Origin: an uncultured Clostridia bacterium
GTDB lineage: Bacteria; Bacillota; Clostridia; Oscillospirales; Oscillospiraceae
Direction of reading: 5' to 3'
NCBI GenBank assembly: GCA_938023775.1
Contig: CALJDB010000141.1
Coordinates: 1-5,722 of the forward strand
DNA: 5,722 bases
Every line of letters begins with the position of its first letter. Positions within the stretch are counted from its first letter, which is position 1. A model generated the notes under the pieces. It did no database searches, was not told the DNA's origin, and worked only from the letters and a program-made list of their open reading frames with translations. The translations under genes were made by a program, and so were the position numbers. This document shows positions 1-4,460 of the stretch, in pieces.

Positions 1-128
1 CTGTGCAAGGGAGGCTGTCAGCGCGCAGCGCTGACTGGAGGGTTGTAAGCTTCCGGGAGTACCGAGCTTGGCGTTTGCGCAAGCTTACAACCCCTCAGTC
101 AGCCTTCGGCTGACAGCTCCCCTTACAC
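1..128. repeat. Long imperfect inverted repeat with nested hairpins
   Basis: The left arm (about 1-52) and right arm (about 81-128) are imperfect reverse complements, sharing GGGTTGTAAGCTT-type ends around a loop at 53-80. Each arm also folds on itself: GTCAGCGC/GCGCTGAC (17-24 with 28-35, 3-nt loop) and GTCAGCC/GGCTGAC (98-104 with 108-114, TTC loop). The element could continue beyond base 1. It has no open reading frame of its own, so it looks like a small non-coding palindromic (MITE- or REP-like) element downstream of the ZIP gene. I recall very similar CAGTCAGCCTTCGGCTGACAG-type sequences scattered through Ruminococcaceae genomes, but cannot confirm that here. Confidence 0.7.
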
Positions 129-161
129 TTCGGGAGCCTTTAAATTGTGCCGCTTCGCGGC
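116..161 (-). terminator. Weak hairpin pair, possible 3' end of the ZIP transcript
   Basis: Read on the minus strand after the ZIP stop codon, a perfect GCCGC-GAA-GCGGC hairpin (161-149) is followed by ACAATTTAAA, then by a second stem, GCTCCC/GGGAGC (137-132 with 121-116). The U-tract is poor, so an intrinsic terminator is only possible; the structures may simply belong to the adjacent repeat. No better terminator is visible between base 199 and the repeat. Confidence 0.3.
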
Positions 162-199
162 TTTGATATGACTTTCTCGGCGCTCCCTCATTTGAGACA

Positions 200-979
200 T
201 CACCCCAGCGCGACGTCGAGGACCATCATGAGCGCGAAGCCCATAGCGGCGGCGACTGTGGCGACGTTGCTGTGCTCGCCGGTCTGGCTTTCGGGGATGA
301 GCTCCTCGATGACGACATAGAGCATCGCGCCGGCGGCGAAGGCGAGCAGATAGGGCAGCGCGGCGGTGAGCTGGCTGACGAACAGCACGGTCAGCAGCCC
401 CGCGGCGGGCTCCACCGCGCCGGAGAGCACACCGAGTCCGAACGCCTTCCCGCGCCCGATGCCCTGCCCGCGCAGCGGGAGCGAGATGATCGCGCCCTCC
501 GGAAAATTCTGGATCGCGATGCCGAGCGAGAGCGCCAGCGCCGCCGCGCCGGAAATGCCGCTGCCCGCCGCCTGCGCGCCCGCAAACGCCACGCCGACCG
601 CCATGCCCTCCGGGATGTTGTGGAGCGTGACGGCGAGGAGCAGCATCGCGGTCTTGTTCAGGTGGGTGGGAACGCCCTCCGGCTTGTCGCTACCGAAGTG
701 GAGGTGGGGAATTACGCTGTCGAGCAGCAGCAGAAAGCCGATGCCCGCCAGAAAGCCGACCAGCGCCGGCAGCCACGCCACGCCGCCCTGCGCCCGCGCC
801 ATGTCGATGGACGGGATGAGCAGCGACCAGACGCTCGCCGCGATCATCACCCCCGCCGCAAAGCCCAGCAGCGCCTTCTCCAGCCGCGGCGACACCTCCT
901 TTTTCAGAAAAAACACCATCGCCGCGCCAAGGCTCGTCCCCAGCAGCGGCAGAAACAGCGTGGTAAAAAGCTCCTTCAT
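200..979 (-). CDS. ZIP-family divalent metal transporter (ZupT/GufA-like)
   Basis: Predicted inner-membrane transporter of zinc or related divalent metals, 259 aa, a normal length for bacterial ZIP proteins. It is almost entirely hydrophobic, with about eight membrane segments. The two family metal-site motifs are present: HNIPEG (residues 120-125) and QNFPEG (157-162), followed by the GAVEP stretch (187-191) of the next helix. A short His-containing loop (PHLHFG, 91-96, and H106) precedes the first motif, as is common in the family. I chose ATG at 979 because a good AGGAGG site (990-995) lies 10 nt upstream and the protein then begins MKELFTTLFLP, a normal first helix. An in-frame ATG at 1024 lies inside the gene's own -10 box and cannot be used from that promoter. 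The metal imported (Zn, Fe, Mn) cannot be told from sequence. It diverges from the Rrf2 regulator. Confidence 0.93.
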   Translation of the reverse strand: MKELFTTLFLPLLGTSLGAAMVFFLKKEVSPRLEKALLGFAAGVMIAASVWSLLIPSIDMARAQGGVAWLPALVGFLAGIGFLLLLDSVIPHLHFGSDKPEGVPTHLNKTAMLLLAVTLHNIPEGMAVGVAFAGAQAAGSGISGAAALALSLGIAIQNFPEGAIISLPLRGQGIGRGKAFGLGVLSGAVEPAAGLLTVLFVSQLTAALPYLLAFAAGAMLYVVIEELIPESQTGEHSNVATVAAAMGFALMMVLDVALG

Positions 980-988
980 GCCGATGAT

Positions 989-997
989 CCCTCCTTT
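989..997 (-). promoter_or_regulatory. Ribosome binding site that fixes the ZIP start at 979
   Basis: The minus strand reads AAAGGAGGG here, 9-10 nt before ATG 979. No comparable site can serve the in-frame ATG at 1024. Confidence 0.85.
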
Positions 998-1022
998 TTT
1001 TGACAAATCATTCTTTGCCGCC

Positions 1023-1052
1023 ATTATACCAGTTAAAGGGCTCTAACGTCAA
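1023..1052 (-). promoter_or_regulatory. Sigma-A promoter of the ZIP gene, with a dyad in the spacer
   Basis: On the minus strand the -35 is TTGACG (1052-1047) and the -10 is a perfect TATAAT (1028-1023), with an 18-nt spacer. Transcription should begin near 1016, giving a leader of roughly 37 nt. The spacer is filled by an imperfect dyad, GTTAGAG-CC-CTTTAAC on the minus strand (1047-1032), with one mismatched pair between the arms. This placement between -35 and -10 is where MerR-type regulators bind, although the 18-nt spacing is shorter than the 19-20 nt typical of MerR-activated promoters. Confidence 0.8.
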
Positions 1053-1092
1053 GAGGGAAGATGCGGAAGGAACACCGCCGCGAAAAAATTGC

Positions 1093-1121
1093 TTGTAATC
1101 TTCGGCGAACGATGGTATGCT
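1093..1121 (+). promoter_or_regulatory. Promoter of the Rrf2-family regulator gene
   Basis: The -35 is TTGTAA (1093-1098) and the -10 is TATGCT (1116-1121), with a 17-nt spacer. The expected transcription start is near 1128, about 24 nt before the start codon. It is back to back with the ZIP promoter. I see no clear copy of the TAGGG-type palindrome found before the desulfurase gene. A weak inverted repeat (CGCCGcGAA 1076-1084 with TTCGGCG 1101-1107, one bulge) overlaps the -35. Confidence 0.65.
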
Positions 1122-1151
1122 GAAAACAAAGCAGCACGGGAGGTTTTTGAT

Positions 1152-1580
1152 ATGCTGGTTTCTACAAAGGGTCGCTACGCGCTCCGGGTGATGCTGGAGC
1201 TGGGGCGCTATGATGCGGGGAGCTTCATCCCGCTGCCGCAGGTGGCGGAGAAGCAGCAGATCTCCGAGAAATATCTGGAGAGCATCGTCTCTGTTCTGGT
1301 CAAGGCCGGGCTTGTGGAGGGTCAGCGCGGCAAAAACGGCGGCTACCGCCTCTGCCGTCCGCTGGACCAGTACTCCGTGGGCGAAATATTGCGTCTGACG
1401 GAGGGCTCGCTCGCGCCCGTCGCGTGTCTGGAGGGGGCGGAAAACGCCTGCCCGCGCGCCGGCGAGTGCTGCACGCTGCCGCTTTGGGAAAAGCTGGACG
1501 AGCTCATCAACGGCTATCTGGATTCCGTCAAGCTCTCCGACTTGCAGCCCGGCGCCGCCGGAAGCTGCCCTGTGAAGTGA
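1152..1580 (+). CDS. Rrf2-family transcriptional regulator, IscR-like
   Basis: Predicted DNA-binding regulator of iron-sulfur assembly, 142 aa, typical of the Rrf2 family. Residues 1-70 form the winged-helix region: MLVSTKGRYALRVMLEL opening, the SEKYLESIVSVLVKAGLV recognition segment (38-55) and the GKNGGYRL wing (60-67). The effector region carries C92, C100 and C106 (plus C107), close to the Cys92/98/104 arrangement that holds [2Fe-2S] in E. coli IscR, so cluster sensing is likely but inferred. CymR, another family member, lacks this triad. The start at 1152 has GGGAGG at 1138-1143, 8 nt upstream, and gives the canonical family N-terminus; an in-frame TTG at 1089 would add 21 unrelated residues and lies upstream of the promoter. 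Its position before a desulfurase/scaffold pair supports the role. A terminator separates it from those genes, so the level of regulator and of Fe-S enzymes can differ. Confidence 0.92.
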   Translation: MLVSTKGRYALRVMLELGRYDAGSFIPLPQVAEKQQISEKYLESIVSVLVKAGLVEGQRGKNGGYRLCRPLDQYSVGEILRLTEGSLAPVACLEGAENACPRAGECCTLPLWEKLDELINGYLDSVKLSDLQPGAAGSCPVK

Positions 1581-1589
1581 AAAAACCGC

Positions 1590-1628
1590 GCTCCGCCCCC
1601 GATTTTCCGTGGGGCGGAGCACTTTTCC
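1590..1628 (+). terminator. Rho-independent terminator after the Rrf2 regulator gene
   Basis: GCTCCGCCCC (1590-1599) pairs perfectly with GGGGCGGAGC (1611-1620) around an 11-nt loop, and is followed by ACTTTTCCTT. An A-run at 1580-1585 precedes the stem, so it could also act weakly on the other strand. It lies 10 nt after the stop codon. Confidence 0.88.
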
Positions 1629-1631
1629 TTG

Positions 1632-1668
1632 AATCCCTATTGACAAAGTAGGGATTTTGTGTCATATT
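1632..1668 (+). promoter_or_regulatory. Promoter and probable operator of the desulfurase-scaffold operon
   Basis: A consensus -35 TTGACA (1640-1645) is followed after 17 nt by CATATT (1663-1668) as -10. The -35 is enclosed by a perfect palindrome: AATCCCTA (1632-1639), a 9-nt spacer, then TAGGGATT (1649-1656), 25 bp in all. That size suits dimeric Rrf2 proteins, and binding here would block RNA polymerase. The likely binder is the Rrf2 protein encoded just upstream (inference). Transcription should begin near 1675, leaving a leader of about 93 nt that contains a GGAGATCTCC palindrome (1730-1739) but no riboswitch I recognise. Confidence 0.8.
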
Positions 1669-1767
1669 AAGGATGTAAAACATACTAACGAAACGGGGAA
1701 ATCGCCATAGCGTCGGTCCGGAAGGGCATGGAGATCTCCGCCGTCGACAAAAAAGGAGCCGGATATT

Positions 1768-2955
1768 ATGCACGTTTATGCGGACAACGCCGCGACCACC
1801 AAAATGAGCCGCACCGCCATCGACGCGATGCTGCCCTACTTCGACATCACTTACGGCAACCCGTCGAGCCTCCACTCCGCGGGGCAGGAGGCGGCGGAGG
1901 CGCTCGCCGCAGCGCGCGGGACCGTCGCCGCGTGTTTAAACTGCGCGCCGCGCGAGGTGTATTTCACCTCCGGCGGCAGCGAGGCGGATAATCAGGCGAT
2001 CTTATCCGCCGCCGTCCTCGGCGAGCGGAAGGGCAAGCGCCACATCATCTCCACCGCGTTCGAGCACCACGCGGTGCTCCACACGCTGAAAAAGCTGGAA
2101 AGGCAGGGCTTTGAGGTCACGCTCCTGCCCGTAGGCGCGACAGGCACGGTCACGGCGCAACAGGTGGCGGACGCCATCCGGGAGGACACCTGCCTCGTCA
2201 CCGTGATGTTCGCGAATAACGAGATCGGCTCGGTCCTGCCCATCGCGGAGATCGGCGCGGTCTGCCGCGAACGCGGCGTGCTGTTCCACACGGACGCGGT
2301 GCAGGCGGCGGGACACCTCCATATCGACGTGAAGGCGCAGAATATCGACCTGCTCTCCCTCTCCGGCCACAAGTTCCACGGTCCGAAGGGCACCGGCGTG
2401 CTCTATGCCCGTCAGGGCGTCGCGCTCACGAATCTCATCGAGGGCGGCGCGCAGGAGCGCGGCAAGCGCGGCGGCACGGAGAATATCCCCGGCATCGTCG
2501 GGCTCGCCGCGGCGCTGAAGGAGATGACGGCGAACATCGACGAAAACGCCGCCAAGGTCAGCGCTCTGCGCGACAAGCTCATCGCGGGGCTCGCGAAGAT
2601 TCCCCACAGCGCGCTCAACGGAGACCCCGTGAACCGCCTGCCCGGCAACGTCAGCTTCTGCTTCGAGGGCATCGAGGGCGAGAGCCTGCTGCTCCTGCTC
2701 GACGCGAAGGGCATCTGCGCCTCGAGCGGCAGCGCCTGCACCTCCGGCTCGCTCGATCCGAGCCACGTCCTGCTCGCCATCGGCAGACCCCACGAGGTCG
2801 CCCACGGCTCGCTGCGGCTGAGCCTCAGCGAGTGGAACACCGAGGAGGAGGTCGACTATATCCTTGCCGAAACGCCGAAGATCGTCGAGTATCTGCGCAA
2901 TATGTCCCCGATGTGGAAGGACCTTTGCAGCGGCAAGCGGAAATTCATTCTGTAA
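1768..2955 (+). CDS. iscS: Cysteine desulfurase (IscS/NifS type)
   Basis: Cytosolic PLP enzyme that converts L-cysteine to L-alanine and passes the sulfur as persulfide to Fe-S assembly and possibly tRNA thiolation. At 395 aa it is the usual class V aminotransferase-fold length. Visible motifs: the N-terminal YADNAATT (4-11), YGNPSSLH (29-36), TSGGSEADNQ (67-76), the PLP-stacking histidine region EHH (99-101), NNEIG (150-154), HTDAVQ (174-179), the PLP lysine K202 in SGHKFHGPKG, and the mobile-loop catalytic cysteine C324 in CASSGSACTSGS. C324 with the longer loop marks a group I (IscS/NifS) enzyme rather than SufS. GGAG (1755-1758) lies 9 nt before the ATG. The scaffold gene follows after 18 nt, so the two are surely co-transcribed. 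IscS and NifS cannot be separated from sequence; a general housekeeping role is likely since no nitrogenase genes are seen. Confidence 0.97.
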   Translation: MHVYADNAATTKMSRTAIDAMLPYFDITYGNPSSLHSAGQEAAEALAAARGTVAACLNCAPREVYFTSGGSEADNQAILSAAVLGERKGKRHIISTAFEHHAVLHTLKKLERQGFEVTLLPVGATGTVTAQQVADAIREDTCLVTVMFANNEIGSVLPIAEIGAVCRERGVLFHTDAVQAAGHLHIDVKAQNIDLLSLSGHKFHGPKGTGVLYARQGVALTNLIEGGAQERGKRGGTENIPGIVGLAAALKEMTANIDENAAKVSALRDKLIAGLAKIPHSALNGDPVNRLPGNVSFCFEGIEGESLLLLLDAKGICASSGSACTSGSLDPSHVLLAIGRPHEVAHGSLRLSLSEWNTEEEVDYILAETPKIVEYLRNMSPMWKDLCSGKRKFIL

Positions 2956-2973
2956 ACGAAGGAGGAACCCATT

Positions 2974-3408
2974 ATGGCACTTTATACCGAAACGGTCATG
3001 GACCACTTTATGAACCCGCGCAACGTCGGCGAGATCCCGGACGCGGACGGCGTCGGCGAGGTCGGCAACGCCAAGTGCGGCGATATTATGAAGATGTATC
3101 TGAAAATCCGCAACAACGTCATCGAGGACGTGAAGTTCGAGACCTTCGGCTGCGGCAGCGCCATCGCCGCGAGCTCGATGGCGACGGAGATGGTGAAGGG
3201 CAAGACCATTGAGGACGCCCTCGCCGTCACGAACAAGCAGGTCGTGGACGCCCTCGGCGGGCTCCCCGCCCACAAGCTCCACTGCTCCGTCCTCGCCGAG
3301 GAGAGCATCAAGGCGGCGGTCAAGGACTATTATGACCGCAACGGCATTGAATATGACCACAGCAAGTTCCCCGACTGCGGGGAATGTGAAGGCTGCTGCA
3401 TGGTGTAA
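2974..3408 (+). CDS. iscU: Fe-S cluster scaffold protein, IscU/NifU N-terminal type, with Cys-rich tail
   Basis: Scaffold on which [2Fe-2S] or [4Fe-4S] clusters are assembled with sulfur from the preceding desulfurase. The 144-aa protein starts with the family signature MALYTETVMDHFMNPRNVG. The three ligand cysteines are present: C35 in AKCGD with the cluster-release residue D37, C60 in FGCGSAIAASS, and C104 in KLHCSVLAEE. The position before the third cysteine is H103, as in IscU. It resembles the clostridial NifU type that lacks the ferredoxin-like and Nfu domains of true NifU. Unusually, it ends with DCGECEGCCMV, giving four more cysteines (C135, C138, C141, C142). AAGGAGG at 2959-2965 lies 8 nt before the ATG. 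The gene commonly found next in clostridia, the tRNA thiouridylase mnmA, is not here. Confidence 0.96.
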   Translation: MALYTETVMDHFMNPRNVGEIPDADGVGEVGNAKCGDIMKMYLKIRNNVIEDVKFETFGCGSAIAASSMATEMVKGKTIEDALAVTNKQVVDALGGLPAHKLHCSVLAEESIKAAVKDYYDRNGIEYDHSKFPDCGECEGCCMV

Positions 3409-3446
3409 CGGGCGTTTCGTGCTCTTGGGGCGCGGGGTTTTATAAT

Positions 3447-3581
3447 ATTGAATGCGCCTTTGGCGCAAATTGAATATGTTTCGCGTCCGCGGGACGCGAC
3501 TTACTTTACCCCTCGCGGGGAAAGAAGGTCGCGCCGCGCACGGCGCGAAACCTATTCTAACCCCTCGCCCCTGTGGGCGAG
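3447..3581. repeat. Cluster of five tight hairpins in the convergent gap
   Basis: Five separate stems follow one another between the converging scaffold and phosphatase genes: TGCGCC/GGCGCA (3453-3458 with 3462-3467), TCGCGTCC/GGACGCGA (3481-3488 with 3492-3499), CCCC/GGGG (3509-3512 with 3517-3520), TCGCGCCG/CGGCGCGA (3529-3536 with 3541-3548) and CTCGCCC/GGGCGAG (3564-3570 with 3575-3581). All are perfect with 3-4 nt loops. The first is flanked by direct ATTGAAT copies (3447-3453 and 3469-3475). None is followed by a proper T-run on its coding side, so none is a textbook terminator, yet no other terminator exists for either gene. They may end transcription from both sides, protect RNA 3' ends, or be a repeat insertion. 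Confidence 0.7.
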
Positions 3582-3594
3582 AAAAAACCACCCC

Positions 3595-4386
3595 TCACCC
3601 CTCCAGCGCCTCGGCGAGCGCGCCGATATCCTCGAACACGTAGTCCGGCTTGATATCGGACGCGGCGATGAGCTCCGGCGTCGCTTCGCCGGTCAGGACC
3701 GCGGCGGTGACGGTTCCGGCGTTCACGCCGACGGCAATGTCGGTGTAGAGCCGGTCGCCGACGCAGCAGATCTCGTCGTGGGGAACGCCGGTCTGGGCGG
3801 CGAGAAGGTCCACGAGCTCGCGGCAGGGCTTGCCGACATAGACCGGCTCGCGCCCCGAAGCGGCGTTTAAGAGCGCGCAGATGCTGCCGCAGTCGGGGAT
3901 GAAGCCGCCCTCGATCGGGCAGACAAGGTCCGGATTCGTCGCGATATAGGGCAGCCCGGCGCGCAGCAGATTCGTCGCGCGGGCGAGTTTTCCATATTCC
4001 AGCGTGCTGTCGAAGCCGACGAGCACGGCGTCGGGGGCATCCTCCGTCGTCTCCACGCCGTATTCGGCGAGCTCGGCACGCAGCGCGGGCGTCCCGACGA
4101 GATAGACCCGCTTTCCCGGCATGTGCCGCTGCATCCAGAGCCCCGCCGCCATGCCTGCGGTGAACACGCCGTCGGCTTCGCAGGGGAGCCCCATCGCGCG
4201 CAGCTCGCGCGCGCAGTCGCGGTGGTTATGGGAGGAGTTGTTGGTGAGATAAATGCCCCGCCGCCCGGTCCGCGCGAGCAGGTCCATAAAGCCGATCGCG
4301 CCGCGGCAGGGCGTTGCGGTCAGATACATCGTGCCGTCCATATCCAGCAGAAAAAGCCGGCAGCGGCGAAGGCGTTCGAAGTCCAT
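3595..4386 (-). CDS. HAD-superfamily IIA phosphatase (NagD-like)
   Basis: Predicted cytosolic Mg2+-dependent phosphatase of the NagD/p-nitrophenyl phosphatase group, 263 aa, normal length. All HAD motifs are intact: motif I DMDGT with nucleophile D15 and D17, motif II TNNSS (48-52), motif III K186 in YVGKP, and motif IV GDRLYTDI with D211 and D216. The type IIA cap between motifs II and III includes GFDSTLEYGKL (124-134) and the ATNPDLVCPIEGGFIPDCGS stretch, typical of NagD. The substrate cannot be read from sequence; members act on nucleotides, sugar phosphates or phosphoglycolate. It lies downstream of a sugar-phosphate nucleotidyltransferase on the same strand, which suggests but does not prove a carbohydrate phosphate. 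It appears to have its own promoter, and its GGGGAG ribosome site (4402-4397) lies inside a terminator-like hairpin. The stop codon is 13 nt from the nearest hairpin of the convergent gap. Confidence 0.93.
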   Translation of the reverse strand: MDFERLRRCRLFLLDMDGTMYLTATPCRGAIGFMDLLARTGRRGIYLTNNSSHNHRDCARELRAMGLPCEADGVFTAGMAAGLWMQRHMPGKRVYLVGTPALRAELAEYGVETTEDAPDAVLVGFDSTLEYGKLARATNLLRAGLPYIATNPDLVCPIEGGFIPDCGSICALLNAASGREPVYVGKPCRELVDLLAAQTGVPHDEICCVGDRLYTDIAVGVNAGTVTAAVLTGEATPELIAASDIKPDYVFEDIGALAEALEG

Positions 4387-4456
4387 AAAAAACAGTCTCC
4401 CCGTAAAAAATAAATCGCAAAAAGCGCACTTATTCTATACCGGGAGACTGTATTTT
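4387..4456 (-). terminator. Terminator-like hairpin overlapping the phosphatase ribosome site
   Basis: On the minus strand ACAGTCTCCC (4451-4442) pairs perfectly with GGGAGACTGT (4401-4392), extended past one mismatch by AAAA/TTTT, and the 3' arm runs directly into a T-run ending at the phosphatase ATG (4386). The 40-nt loop contains a smaller imperfect hairpin around TGCGCTTTTTGCG. The long loop weakens it as an intrinsic terminator, but the arms plus T-run fit one for transcripts arriving from the nucleotidyltransferase. Its 3' arm contains the phosphatase Shine-Dalgarno GGGGAG, so folding would also hide that site. Confidence 0.55.
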
Positions 4457-4460
4457 TCAA
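4432..4460 (-). promoter_or_regulatory. Internal promoter for the HAD phosphatase gene
   Basis: On the minus strand TTGAAA (4460-4455) and TAGAAT (4437-4432) are separated by exactly 17 nt. The -35 overlaps the TGA stop codon (4459-4457) of the upstream nucleotidyltransferase. Transcription should start near 4425, giving a leader of about 39 nt. The whole spacer is occupied by the 5' arm of the hairpin described for this boundary. Confidence 0.65.

Noticed and set aside
272..1046. Two long plus-strand frames opposite the ZIP gene
   Set aside because: Both lie antisense to a clear transporter, are rich in Arg/Ala/Gln or Ser/Pro without motifs, and lack ribosome sites.
1728..1767. ATG at 1728 in the operon leader as an upstream gene or leader peptide
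   Set aside because: It has no good ribosome site and its frame overlaps the desulfurase gene out of frame for 87 codons without any motif.
3441..3446. TATAAT on the plus strand after the scaffold gene
   Set aside because: There is no -35 at suitable distance and no gene downstream on that strand; it is part of an AT patch before the hairpins.
3564..3587. Hairpin followed by six A residues as a terminator
   Set aside because: The run is A, not T, on the plus strand, and on the minus strand the T-run comes before the stem, so it fits an intrinsic terminator in neither direction.
2002..3591. Very long open frame on the minus strand opposite the desulfurase and scaffold genes
   Set aside because: It is antisense to two unmistakable plus-strand genes, has no recognisable domain or ribosome site, and its composition is that expected from GC-rich codon bias.
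3448..3870. Plus-strand frame spanning the hairpin cluster and the 3' end of the phosphatase
   Set aside because: It reads through the non-coding hairpins and the antisense of a well-supported HAD gene, with no motif or Shine-Dalgarno.
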